A stretch of 64,000 nucleotides of DNA from contig NZ_CABVHU010000001.1 in assembly GCF_902497855.1 (NCBI RefSeq), forward strand, positions 566,595-630,594. The letters are read 5' to 3'. The translations under genes and the position numbers were made by a program. This DNA is from Pseudomonas fluorescens. Lineage in GTDB: Bacteria; Pseudomonadota; Gammaproteobacteria; Pseudomonadales; Pseudomonadaceae. Shown here in pieces: positions 9,485-18,306 of the stretch (positions within the stretch are counted from its first letter, which is position 1; each line of letters opens with the position of its first letter). Below the pieces are notes generated by a model, which did no database searches, was not told the origin of the DNA, and saw nothing but the letters and a program-made list of their open reading frames with translations.

Positions 9485-12400
9485 ATGCACCTGCTCAGGA
9501 CCCAGCCCGGCGGATTCGTGTCGGATGACAATATCGCCGACCTTGGACAGACACCCGCCGAGCTGGTGATCCTGTGCAGCGGCGACTCCAGCCTGGCGCT
9601 GCTCGCCGAAGCGGCGCAGCAGCTGCCGGACGATTACCCGAGCGTGCGCCTGGCCAACCCGATGCAGGTGCAGAATCACGCCTCGGTCGACCTGTATGTC
9701 GACGAAGTATTGCGTCACGCCAAGGTCATCCTGATCTCACTGCATGGCGGCATTGCCTATTGGCGCTACGGCGTCGAGCAGTTGGTGGCGCTGTCCGAGC
9801 GCGGCGTGCAGCTGATTCTGGTGCCGGGCGATGATCGTCCGGACCCGGAACTCAGCGATCTGAGCACCGTGGTTGCGCAAGACCGCGACCGACTCTGGCA
9901 TTACTTGCGTCAGGGCGGCATGGCCAACGCACTCGACCTGTTTCGCTGCCTCGCCAATCGTTGGCTGGATCGCGACTACGCCTGGGCCGAGCCGCAGACC
10001 CTGCCGCGCACCGCGATTTACCACCCGCAAAAAAGCCCCGCCGCATTGCAGGATTGGCAAGCCGACTGGCAGGCCGATCAGCCGGTAGCGGCCGTGCTGT
10101 TTTATCGTTCGCATCTGCAGGCGGCGAACACCGCTTTCATCGATGTTTTCTGCCAGCGTTTGCAGGCGGCGGGGCTTAACCCGCTGCCGATTGCCGTGGC
10201 CAGTTTGAAAGAGCCCGGCTGCCTGACCGTGGTCGAGGACCTGCTGGATGAAGTCGCTGCCGGCGTGATTCTCAACACCACCGGCTTTGCCCAATCCAGC
10301 CCCGAAGCGCCGCAGTTGCGGCCGTTTCGCCGCAACATTCCGGTGATTCAAGCCATTTGCGCCCAGGACAACGAACCCGGTTGGCGCGCGAGCGAGCAGG
10401 GCCTCGGTCCGCGGGATCTGGCGATGCACATCGCGCTGCCGGAACTGGACGGGCGGATTATCAGCCGGCCGATCAGTTTCAAGGACCTGGCCTGGCGCAG
10501 TGAGCGCAGTCAGTCCGATGTGGTGTGTTATCGACCGGCGCCCGAGCGCATGGATTTCGTCGCTGAGCTGGCGCGGCGCTGGATAGATCTGGCGCGGGTG
10601 CCCAATGGCGAGAAACGCATTGCGCTGATCCTCGCCAACTACCCGACCCGCGACGGTCGCATCGGCAACGGCGTGGGCCTCGACACCCCGGCCGCGGCGC
10701 TGAACATCCTGCGTGCGCTTCATCAAGAAGGTTATCCGCTACCGGCCCAGTTGCCGGACAGCGGCACTGAGTTGATCCAGCAATTGCTCGGTGGCGTCAG
10801 CAACGACCTCGACACCCTTGACCAGCGTCCCTCTCATCAGAGCCTCGCGCTGAGCGACTACAGCCTGATGTTCAACGCCTTGCCCGAGGCCAATCGCCAA
10901 GCTGTGCTGGAACGCTGGGGCAGCCCCGAAAGCGATCCGATGTTCCGCGGCGGGCGGATGATGATTGCCGGGTTGCGTTTCGGCCTGACCTTCGTCGGCA
11001 TTCAACCGGCCCGGGGTTATCAGGTCGATCCGAGCGCGGTCTACCATGACCCGGACCTGGTGCCACCTCATGGCTATCTCGCGTTCTATTTCTGGCTGCG
11101 CAACACCTATGGCGCCCACGGCGTGATTCATGTCGGCAAGCATGGCAACCTCGAATGGCTGCCGGGCAAGGGCGTCGGCCTGTCGGAACATTGCTGGCCG
11201 GATGCACTGCTCGGGCCGCTGCCGAACATCTATCCGTTTATCGTCAACGACCCGGGCGAGGGCGCCCAGGCCAAGCGCCGTACCCAGGCGGTGATCATCG
11301 ATCACCTGATGCCGCCACTGACCCGCGCCGAAACCTACGGGCCGCTGCGCAACCTCGAGTTGCTGGCCGACGAATATTACGACGCGCAATTGCTCGATCC
11401 GCGCCGCGCCCGGGAGTTGCAGCGGGACATTCTGCAACTGGTGCGCGACAGCCACATCGACCGCGAATTGCAGCTGGATGAACAACTCGACAGCGATGCC
11501 GATGCGGCGATCTGGTTGCCACGCCTGGACACCTACCTGTGCGACTTGAAAGAGTCGCAGATCCGCGATGGCTTGCATGTGTTTGGCGAGTCGCCGACCG
11601 GGCGTTTGCGCATCGATACCTTGCTGGCGCTGCTGCGGATTCCCCGTGGCGACGGGCGAGGGGCGCAATCGAGTGTGCTGCGGGCGTTGGCGAAGGCCTT
11701 CGAGCTGGGTTTCGATCCGCTGGATTGTGCGCTGGCAGAACCTTGGACCGGGCCGCGTCCGATTGAATTGCAATCCCTCACCGATGAAGTCTGGCGCACG
11801 GCGGGCGACACCCGCGAACGTCTTGAGCTGTTTGCCGCTCAACTGATCTCGCAGACTGTGGGTGCCGAGGTCGAGCTACCCAGCCTTCTTCAAGCCAACC
11901 CTGACCCCTGTGGGAGCGAGCCTGCTCGCGAAGAGGTTGATCATTCAACATTGATGTCGATTGATCCACCGCTTTCGCGAGCAGGCTCGCTCCCACAGGA
12001 AGCAGCCTTGCTTCCACAGGAGGCAGGTTGGGTAGAGGTTAGCGCCATCATCACCAGCCTGCGCGAAGTCGTCGCGCCGCGCCTGGATGCCTGCGGCCCG
12101 GCGGAAATGCGTGGGCTGCTCGATGCCTTGAGCGGTCGTTTCGTCATGGCCGGCCCCAGCGGTGCACCCAGCCGCGGGCGCCTGGACGTGTTGCCGACCG
12201 GGCGCAACTTTTATTCGGTGGACGTGCGCAACCTGCCGACTACCACCGCGTGGCGCATCGGTTTCCAGTCGGCCAACCTGATGCTCGAGCGACATTTGCA
12301 AGACCACGGCGATCACCTGCGCCAGCTTGGCCTGTCCGTCTGGGGCACCGCGACCATGCGCACCGGTGGCGACGACATCGCCCAGGCCATGGCACTGATG

Positions 12401-13393
12401 GGCGTGCGGCCGGTCTGGGCCACCGGCAGCCAGCGGGTCGACGATTTCGAAATTCTGCCACTTAGCCTGCTCGACCGTCCGCGGGTGGACGTGACCCTGC
12501 GCGTGTCCGGCTTCTTCCGCGATGCCTTTGCCAACCTGATCCGCCTGTTCGACGCGGCCGTGCAAGCGGTCGCCGCCCTCGACGAGCCGGACGACCTCAA
12601 CCCGTTGGCGGCCAAGGTCCGCGCCGAGCGTGAAACGCTGCTGCAATCGGGTCTGGATGAAGAGACGGCTCGCCGCCAGGCCGGTTGGCGCATCTTTGGT
12701 GCCAAACCCGGTGCATACGGCGCGGGCGTGCAAGGCGCGATCGATGGTCGACTGTGGCAAAGCCGCGACGACCTGGCCGAGGTTTACCTGAACTGGGGCG
12801 GTTACGCCTACGGTGGTTCCGACGAAGGCACCGCCGCCCGTGAACAGTTTGCCCAGCGCTTGAGCCAGGTGCAGGCGGTGCTGCAAAACCAGGACAATCG
12901 CGAACACGACTTGCTCGATTCCAACGACTATTACCAATTCCAGGGCGGTATGCTCGCCGCCGTGGAAAGCCTCAGCGGCGAAGCGGCGGCCAGTTACCAT
13001 GGCGATCACAGCCAGCCGGACCTGCCGAAGATCCGCACCCTGAAGGAAGAGCTGAACCGGGTGATCCGTTCCCGGGCGGCCAACCCCAAGTGGATCGACG
13101 GCGTGAAGCGCCACGGCTATAAAGGCGCGTTCGAACTGGCGGCCACCGTCGACAACCTGTTTGCCTTCGACGCGACGACGCAGTTGATTGACGATCACCA
13201 GTACGCACTGCTGGCGGACGCTTATCTGCTGGACCCGGCGACCCGGGATTTTGTTCGCGAGCACAATCCCCATGCACTGCGCGACATGACCGAACGCCTG
13301 CTCGAAGCGCAGCAGCGGGGCATGTGGCAGGAGCCGGGCGAGTACCGCGAGGCGCTGGAGAATTTGTTGCTGGACATAGAAGAAGAGAACTGA
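9485..13393 (+). CDS. cobN: Cobaltochelatase large subunit CobN
   Basis: CobN binds hydrogenobyrinate a,c-diamide and inserts cobalt, driven by an AAA+ ATPase partner. The 1302-residue reading frame shows CobN/BchH family sequence throughout, for example YLAFYFWLRNTYGAHGVIHV and WLPGKGVGLSEHCWPDALLG. The start four bases after cobW indicates coupling. The gene contains an entire REPIN (11907-12000) translated in frame around residues 808-838, at a presumed inter-domain linker, apparently without breaking the protein. The ATPase partner is the downstream chlI/chlD unit; no cobS or cobT is present in the window. Confidence 0.95.
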   Translation: MHLLRTQPGGFVSDDNIADLGQTPAELVILCSGDSSLALLAEAAQQLPDDYPSVRLANPMQVQNHASVDLYVDEVLRHAKVILISLHGGIAYWRYGVEQLVALSERGVQLILVPGDDRPDPELSDLSTVVAQDRDRLWHYLRQGGMANALDLFRCLANRWLDRDYAWAEPQTLPRTAIYHPQKSPAALQDWQADWQADQPVAAVLFYRSHLQAANTAFIDVFCQRLQAAGLNPLPIAVASLKEPGCLTVVEDLLDEVAAGVILNTTGFAQSSPEAPQLRPFRRNIPVIQAICAQDNEPGWRASEQGLGPRDLAMHIALPELDGRIISRPISFKDLAWRSERSQSDVVCYRPAPERMDFVAELARRWIDLARVPNGEKRIALILANYPTRDGRIGNGVGLDTPAAALNILRALHQEGYPLPAQLPDSGTELIQQLLGGVSNDLDTLDQRPSHQSLALSDYSLMFNALPEANRQAVLERWGSPESDPMFRGGRMMIAGLRFGLTFVGIQPARGYQVDPSAVYHDPDLVPPHGYLAFYFWLRNTYGAHGVIHVGKHGNLEWLPGKGVGLSEHCWPDALLGPLPNIYPFIVNDPGEGAQAKRRTQAVIIDHLMPPLTRAETYGPLRNLELLADEYYDAQLLDPRRARELQRDILQLVRDSHIDRELQLDEQLDSDADAAIWLPRLDTYLCDLKESQIRDGLHVFGESPTGRLRIDTLLALLRIPRGDGRGAQSSVLRALAKAFELGFDPLDCALAEPWTGPRPIELQSLTDEVWRTAGDTRERLELFAAQLISQTVGAEVELPSLLQANPDPCGSEPAREEVDHSTLMSIDPPLSRAGSLPQEAALLPQEAGWVEVSAIITSLREVVAPRLDACGPAEMRGLLDALSGRFVMAGPSGAPSRGRLDVLPTGRNFYSVDVRNLPTTTAWRIGFQSANLMLERHLQDHGDHLRQLGLSVWGTATMRTGGDDIAQAMALMGVRPVWATGSQRVDDFEILPLSLLDRPRVDVTLRVSGFFRDAFANLIRLFDAAVQAVAALDEPDDLNPLAAKVRAERETLLQSGLDEETARRQAGWRIFGAKPGAYGAGVQGAIDGRLWQSRDDLAEVYLNWGGYAYGGSDEGTAAREQFAQRLSQVQAVLQNQDNREHDLLDSNDYYQFQGGMLAAVESLSGEAAASYHGDHSQPDLPKIRTLKEELNRVIRSRAANPKWIDGVKRHGYKGAFELAATVDNLFAFDATTQLIDDHQYALLADAYLLDPATRDFVREHNPHALRDMTERLLEAQQRGMWQEPGEYREALENLLLDIEEEN
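11907..12000. repeat. REPIN lying inside cobN
   Basis: Arms CCTGTGGGAGCGAGCCTGCT and AGCAGGCTCGCTCCCACAGG face each other around a spacer. That spacer closely resembles the one in the REPIN at 13404-13496. The element is read through as part of CobN without a stop. Confidence 0.93.
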
Positions 13394-13403
13394 CGCTTAC
13401 CCC

Positions 13404-13496
13404 CCTGTGGGAGCGAGCCTGCTCGCGAAAGCGGTTGATCATTCAGCATCGATGTCGACTGACCCACCGCTTTCGCGAGCAGGCTCGCTCCCACAG
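13404..13496. repeat. REPIN between cobN and chlI
   Basis: It has the same arms and nearly the same spacer (gttgatcattca) as the copy inside cobN, 1.5 kb upstream. The left arm starts 10 bases after the cobN stop codon. Confidence 0.93.
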
Positions 13497-13536
13497 TGTG
13501 AAGTTTGCTCGTAGCGACCATGACCGAGTATTAAAG

Positions 13537-14535
13537 ATGACCGACACCCCCCATTTCCCCCTTTCCGCCGTGGTGGGCGCCGACGACTTGAAACTCGCCC
13601 TCTACCTCACCGCCATCGACCCGAAAATCGGCGGAGTGCTGATCGAAGGCCCTCGCGGCATGGCCAAATCCACCCTGGCCCGAGGCCTGGCGGACCTGCT
13701 CGCCAGCGGTCAATTCGTCACCTTGCCCCTGGGGGCTACCGAAGAACGGCTGGTCGGCACCCTCGACCTCGACGCCGCGCTGAGCGAAGGTCGCGCGCAA
13801 TTTTCCCCGGGCGTGCTGGCCAAGGCGGACGGCGGCGTGCTGTATGTCGATGAGGTCAACCTGCTGCCCGATCACCTGGTGGACCTGTTGCTCGACGTCG
13901 CTGCCAGCGGCACCAACCTGATCGAGCGCGATGGGATTTCCCATCGGCATTCGGCGAAGTTCGTGCTGATCGGCACCATGAACCCGGAGGAGGGCGAACT
14001 GCGTCCGCAATTGCTCGACCGCTTTGGTTTGAACGTCGCCCTCAGCGGTCACACCGTGCCGGCCGAACGTGGCCAGATCATTCGCCGGCGACTGGATTTC
14101 GACAACGATCCGCATCACTTTTGCGTCGAGTGGGAAAGCCGGCAGCAGTCACTGCGTGAGCGTTGCCAGACAGCGCGCAGCACACTGGCGAGCATCCCCC
14201 TCGACGATCAGGCACTGGCGCAGATTACCGAGCGCTGTTTTGCCGCGGGTGTCGATGGCCTGCGCGCCGATCTGGTGTGGTTGCGCGCGGCCCGTGCTCA
14301 CGCCGCCTGGCGCGGTGCGAGCGCCATTGCCGAGGAAGATATCGACGCGGTTGCCGAGTTCGCCTTGCGCCATCGTCGGCGCGAACAGGCGCCGCCTGCG
14401 CCACAACACCATCAACCGCAGGCTGGCCAGCCATCCAACCCTGGGGAAGGCCAGGGCCAATGGGGCGAAATGCCCGCCCAGGCCTTGCCGGTCGGTGCCC
14501 GCCGTGAAGTGCCGAGCTGGCCAAAAAAGCCTTAG
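13537..14535 (+). CDS. chlI: ChlI-like AAA+ ATPase subunit of cobaltochelatase (0-frame product)
   Basis: This AAA+ ATPase of the magnesium/cobalt chelatase family powers metal insertion by CobN. The 332-residue 0-frame product has Walker A GPRGMAKST (38-46), Walker B GGVLYVDEVN (99-108), sensor IGTMNPEEG (145-153) and the arginine finger region RPQLLDRFG. A proline/glutamine-rich tail follows, like the linker of ChlD/BchD proteins. The ATG at 13537 is preceded by only a weak ribosome site. The frame ends at TAG 14533-14535, three bases after a -1 slippery site. A share of ribosomes should shift and make a 554-residue ATPase-VWA fusion (see the frameshift entry). Confidence 0.93.
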   Translation: MTDTPHFPLSAVVGADDLKLALYLTAIDPKIGGVLIEGPRGMAKSTLARGLADLLASGQFVTLPLGATEERLVGTLDLDAALSEGRAQFSPGVLAKADGGVLYVDEVNLLPDHLVDLLLDVAASGTNLIERDGISHRHSAKFVLIGTMNPEEGELRPQLLDRFGLNVALSGHTVPAERGQIIRRRLDFDNDPHHFCVEWESRQQSLRERCQTARSTLASIPLDDQALAQITERCFAAGVDGLRADLVWLRAARAHAAWRGASAIAEEDIDAVAEFALRHRRREQAPPAPQHHQPQAGQPSNPGEGQGQWGEMPAQALPVGARREVPSWPKKP

Positions 14536-14570
14536 GCATTCGCCCTCGATCTGATGCGGGGGCGAATGCC
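14523..14570 (+). promoter_or_regulatory. -1 programmed ribosomal frameshift cassette joining chlI and chlD
   Basis: The slippery heptamer A AAA AAG (14523-14529) is in the correct phase (CCA AAA AAG). A five-base spacer containing the 0-frame TAG follows. Next comes a perfect 11-bp stem, GGCATTCGCCC (14535-14545) with GGGCGAATGCC (14560-14570), around a 14-base loop. The -1 frame is open from 14508 to 15200 and encodes the VWA domain. The heptamer is the same as in dnaX. Confidence 0.88.
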
Positions 14571-15200
14571 AGACCCCGCGCCGGACGGTTGGACCACGGC
14601 AAGCAAGGCAAGCGCCATGGGGCACGCACCGGCTCGATCAATTGGCCCGGCACCTTGCTCGGTGGCCGCCCGCGCAAGCGCGATGACGTGCTGTTCCACC
14701 TGCGTACCCGTTCCCCCCATGAACTGTGGCTGGTGATCGTCGACGCCTCGGCCTCGACCCGCCGCCATCAGGCGTTGAGCGACGCCAAGGGCCTGCTGGC
14801 ACAACTGTTCGACGATGCCTACCGCCAGCGCGCGCGCCTGGCCTTGCTGACCGCCAGCGGTCAGGTGCCGAAATGGCAAGTGCAAGGGTTGAAGGCTTCC
14901 GCCGGTTTGCATACCTGGCTGGATGACCTCGGAGCGGGCGGCGGCACGCCCTTACTGGCAGCGCTGGGTGAGGCGGGACGCTGGTTGGCCGCTCGTCAGA
15001 AGCGTTTCCCGGCGGAGCGACAGCGGCTGTTGCTGGTGACCGATGGCCGATTGAAAGACTTCACGATGTTGCCGACCCTTGATTGTCCGGGGCTGTTGAT
15101 CGACATTGAGCGAGGGCCGATTCGGCTTGGGCGGGCGAAGGTGTTGGCGAGCGGGCTGGGTGCAGATTATCGGCATATCGACGAGCTGATGCCAGGCTGA
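14529..15200 (+). CDS. chlD: VWA-domain (ChlD-type) part of cobaltochelatase, reached by -1 frameshift
   Basis: This frame encodes a von Willebrand A domain with an intact MIDAS site: DASAS, then GGGTPL, then VTDGR. That is the C-terminal half of ChlD/BchD proteins, which scaffold the AAA+ ring on CobN. No ATG with a ribosome site precedes the domain; the first possible start is a TTG at 14589. Entry through the frameshift at 14529 adds 223 residues to the 331 residues of ChlI, giving a full-length ChlD-like protein. Independent initiation at 14589 (203 residues) is the alternative. Confidence 0.85.
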   Translation, partial: ALGIRPRSDAGANARPRAGRLDHGKQGKRHGARTGSINWPGTLLGGRPRKRDDVLFHLRTRSPHELWLVIVDASASTRRHQALSDAKGLLAQLFDDAYRQRARLALLTASGQVPKWQVQGLKASAGLHTWLDDLGAGGGTPLLAALGEAGRWLAARQKRFPAERQRLLLVTDGRLKDFTMLPTLDCPGLLIDIERGPIRLGRAKVLASGLGADYRHIDELMPG

Positions 15201-15217
15201 AATGTGTGCTGTCTGTG

Positions 15218-15254
15218 TGGGCCTCTTCGCCGGCAAGCCGGTCTCCCTCCCACA
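15218..15254. repeat. Single REP element
   Basis: TCTTCGCCGGCAAGCCGGTC is followed by TCCCTCCCACA, a lone arm of the local REP family downstream of chlD. Confidence 0.65.
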
Positions 15255-15313
15255 TGAATCACCGCGTCTCAGGGGCCTGCGACGTGTGAATGCCGAGCGG
15301 GTGCTGGCGTCGC

Positions 15314-16867
15314 TCACGGAGTAATCCTGAGGGAAGCGGCCGTGACTGAAGTGCTCGGTGCCGGAATCGGCTTGCGCATCAGCGTGCCCACCACCAACGC
15401 CCCGAGCAAGGCCAGCAACCCCGCGACCCACAGCAGCAGGCTGAAACCGCCGACGAACGCCTGGCGGGCCAGCGGCTCAACCAGCGAGCGCGCGGTGGCC
15501 GGCACCAGGCTCATCGCGGCGCTCATGTCGCCGGCCACTACCCGCGAGGCGATGCCCTGGGTCTGGTCGAGCCATGGCGCACCCTGGGTCGACAGGCTGG
15601 TGCGCAGTAACTGCTCGGTATGGCTGGACAGCAACGCGCCGAATACGCCGATGGCCAGCACAATCGCACTGAAGCGCATGGTCGTGCTCATGCCCGAGGC
15701 CATACCGGTACGTGACCGTGGCACGCAGGCCATGATGTTCTTTTGCGTGTCGCCGTTGAGCAGCCCGGCACCGGCACCGGTCACGGCAATTGCCAGGGCG
15801 AAGGGCAGGTAGCCGCCGCTGCTGACGGCCCAGGCACTGAGCAGATTGCCGCTGCCGACCAGGGTCAAACCGGCGGCCATCAGGGTCGCGGGCGCAAATC
15901 GACTGGCCAGGCGCACGCCAATACGCGGGCAAATCAGCATGGTCAGGGCGAACGGCAACATCCCCAGGCCCGACGCAATGGCCGAAAAACCCAGGCCGTT
16001 TTGCAGGTAGAACGGCAGCAGGGTCATCATCACCTGGGCGCAACCGGCATAGGCGAACATGCCCAGCAGCGCACCGATGAAGCGTGGATGCTTGAACAAT
16101 TGCAAATCGACCATCGGCCGTTGCTGCAGTCGTTCAATCACCACGAACAGCCCCAGCAACAGGGCGCCGCCGATCAGTCGAGCGTAGGTCAATGGGTTGC
16201 TCCAGCCGATGCGGTTGGCTTCGATCAGGCCCCAGATCAGGCACAGCAAACTTGCGCTAAAGGCCAGGCTGCCCCACGGGTCCAGACGTGCGGACTGGGT
16301 GTCGCGAGATTCCGGCACGGCACGCCAGACCATCGCCATCAGGAACAGGCCCACCGGCAAATTGAGGTAGAAAATCCAGCGCCAGCCGATGTACTCGGTG
16401 ATCAAGCCGCCAACGGTCGGCGCGGCGGTCATCGCCACCCCCATGCAGGCGCCCCAGAACGCCCAGGCCTTGGCCCGCTCCACTTCGTCGTGAAAGGTAT
16501 GGCCGATGGAGGCCAGGGCCGAGGTCAGCAGTAACGCCGCGCCGACGCCCTTGATCGCCCGGGCGATGTCGAGGAACAACGCGTTGGGCGCCGCGCCGCA
16601 ACCGATGGACGCGAGGATGAAAATGCCTAGGCCCCAGAGCAGGGTTTTCTGTCGACCGAAGCGGTCGGCAATGCTGCCGGCCGGTAACAGCAGGGCAGCA
16701 AAAGCCAGCATGTAGGCGCTGACCACCCATTCGATATCGGCAAAGTTTGCCCCCAGGTCCCTTGCGATCGTGGGCAGGGTGACGGCGACGATGTTGGTGT
16801 CGAGGACGATCAGCGAGCAAACGCCCGAGGCCGTCAGCAGTGTCAGGCGAGGACTGACCCGGCTCAT
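15314..16867 (-). CDS. DHA2-type MFS drug/H+ antiporter
   Basis: This 517-residue inner membrane protein has about 14 hydrophobic segments. It carries the DHA2 family signatures LDTNIVAVTLPTIARDLG in the first helix and GSIADRFGRQKTLLWG in the loop between helices 2 and 3. A motif-C-like glycine stretch occurs in helix 5. Such proteins export dyes, antibiotics or organic compounds; the substrate cannot be told from sequence. A LysR gene is divergent 165 bases away and probably controls it. No outer membrane or membrane fusion partner is adjacent. Confidence 0.9.
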   Translation of the reverse strand: MSRVSPRLTLLTASGVCSLIVLDTNIVAVTLPTIARDLGANFADIEWVVSAYMLAFAALLLPAGSIADRFGRQKTLLWGLGIFILASIGCGAAPNALFLDIARAIKGVGAALLLTSALASIGHTFHDEVERAKAWAFWGACMGVAMTAAPTVGGLITEYIGWRWIFYLNLPVGLFLMAMVWRAVPESRDTQSARLDPWGSLAFSASLLCLIWGLIEANRIGWSNPLTYARLIGGALLLGLFVVIERLQQRPMVDLQLFKHPRFIGALLGMFAYAGCAQVMMTLLPFYLQNGLGFSAIASGLGMLPFALTMLICPRIGVRLASRFAPATLMAAGLTLVGSGNLLSAWAVSSGGYLPFALAIAVTGAGAGLLNGDTQKNIMACVPRSRTGMASGMSTTMRFSAIVLAIGVFGALLSSHTEQLLRTSLSTQGAPWLDQTQGIASRVVAGDMSAAMSLVPATARSLVEPLARQAFVGGFSLLLWVAGLLALLGALVVGTLMRKPIPAPSTSVTAASLRITP

Positions 16868-17032
16868 GAGGCGATTGCCTTTTGCGCAAGGTGATTGCCC
16901 CTGAGGGCGATAAGGGGTTTGACGTACATGGCGTGGGCTCTCTACTGTGATTGCCAGGGGAGCTTATCGCGCCCGAATGCAGGCTTCGTTAGCCGGACAA
17001 CGGGTTTTCATTACCTTTGAGCTAATACACCG

Positions 17033-17899
17033 ATGGACATACGGCATTTTCGCTATTTCCTGGCCGTTGCCCGGCAAGGCAACTTCACCCGCGCCGCCGA
17101 ACAACTCGGTATCGCACCGCCGACCCTGACTCGCCAGATCCAGGACATGGAGAACGAACTCGGCACGCGATTGTTCGTGCGCCAGACACGTGAGGTCAGC
17201 TTGACCGAGGCCGGCGCCGCGTTGGTGATCGAGGCGGAGGCGACGGTGCGGCAATTCGAATACGCCCAGCACAACGCCCAGCGGGCCGGGCGCGGGGATA
17301 TTGGTCATATCGAACTGGGTTACGTGGCGTCGGCGGTGTACTCGGGTTTGCTGCAAAGGCAGGTGCAAGCCTTCAGTCGCGAGTGTCCGGACGTCAGCCT
17401 GAACGTACGGGAAAGCCCCATGGCGTCGTTGCCGATGATGGTGGTGGAGGGGCGTTTCGACATTGGCTATGTGCGCTCACCCATGACCTTCCCCGAAGGC
17501 CTGGAGGCCATTCGCCTGGATGCAGAAGGCTTCGTGCTGGCGCTGTCGTCCGAGTCCTGGTTGTGTCGTTTACCGGACATCGCCCCGGAGCATTTGCAAA
17601 ACGAGACGTTCATCCTGCCGGAGCAAATCAGCGGTACCCTGCAAGTCGCCGCCGAGGGTGGCTTTGCGCCGAAGCTGGGGGCGCAGCCGGGCGGGCTGGT
17701 GGCGGTGATTGCCCTGGTGTCCCTGGGGCAGGGCGTGGCGGTGGTACCGGAATCGGTGGTCGGTCATGTCGGTTTGCCGGGGGTGGTGTACCGGCCGATC
17801 AAGGGGTGTGAGGCGAGTTCGTGGTTGTCGTTGATCCATCGGCGGTTCGAGAAATCGGCGGCGGTGGCGAGGTATATCGAGCAGGTTAAAAACCGCTAA
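17033..17899 (+). CDS. LysR-family transcriptional regulator
   Basis: This 288-residue regulator has an N-terminal winged helix-turn-helix (NFTRAAEQLGIAPPTLTRQI) and a C-terminal inducer-binding domain of the periplasmic-binding fold. It begins MDIRHFRYFLAVARQG, a typical LysR start. Divergence from the MFS gene, with a 165-base shared promoter region, makes that pump the likely target. The inducer is not evident. Confidence 0.92.
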   Translation: MDIRHFRYFLAVARQGNFTRAAEQLGIAPPTLTRQIQDMENELGTRLFVRQTREVSLTEAGAALVIEAEATVRQFEYAQHNAQRAGRGDIGHIELGYVASAVYSGLLQRQVQAFSRECPDVSLNVRESPMASLPMMVVEGRFDIGYVRSPMTFPEGLEAIRLDAEGFVLALSSESWLCRLPDIAPEHLQNETFILPEQISGTLQVAAEGGFAPKLGAQPGGLVAVIALVSLGQGVAVVPESVVGHVGLPGVVYRPIKGCEASSWLSLIHRRFEKSAAVARYIEQVKNR

Positions 17900-18306
17900 G
17901 CGCAAGAGCAAGAGCAAGAGCAAGAGCTGCTCCCACAGGGAATTACGTTTTGCCGTCGATTTTGTGAACACCAAAGACCCATTGTGGGAGCGAGCCCGCT
18001 CGCGAAGGCGGCCGACGGACCAACGAAAATCCAGAGGTTTACAGATTTTGTAATGATTTCCGGCTGTAGGAAAAGTCCCATTCACCTGTACGCTTCAAGG
18101 CCTTTTTCCTTTCAGGACTTGCATGAACACCCTCTTGGAGCCTCCCGGTTATCCTTTCTCCTCGCGCTACCACGCGCGCTTGATGCACGCGAAACACCCG
18201 GTCTTCCGACTTCCGAACGTCCATGCCCTTGCAATCCCACGGTCCCCGCGCCGCGCCTTGCCGTGCCTGGCATTCTGACAATCACTGAAGAGATCGAGAC
18301 GTTTTC
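17900..18306. other. Intergenic region with a hexamer repeat and a REP arm
   Basis: Four copies of GCAAGA (about 17902-17925) run into a REP-like fragment, and a single REP arm (GTGGGAGCGAGCCCGCTCGC) lies at 17983-18011. The remaining 290 bases lead to the TerC-family gene. I looked for a yybP-ykoY manganese riboswitch there and did not find its conserved bases. Confidence 0.7.

Noticed and set aside
8144..9718. 524-codon open frame on the minus strand
   Set aside because: It runs antisense through cobW and the riboswitch and shows no family features; GC-rich genomes often leave such frames open.
14521..14535. Frameshift in chlI/chlD as a sequencing error in the A run
   Set aside because: The exact dnaX-type heptamer in phase and the perfect stem five bases later make a designed site far more likely than an error in six As.
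17901..17927. Repeated GCAAGA units as a CRISPR or coding repeat
   Set aside because: Only four hexamer copies without spacers occur, placed in a gap next to REP fragments; this is a simple tandem repeat.
18012..18306. yybP-ykoY manganese riboswitch ahead of the TerC-family gene
   Set aside because: TerC genes often carry this riboswitch, but I could not find its conserved bases in this leader.
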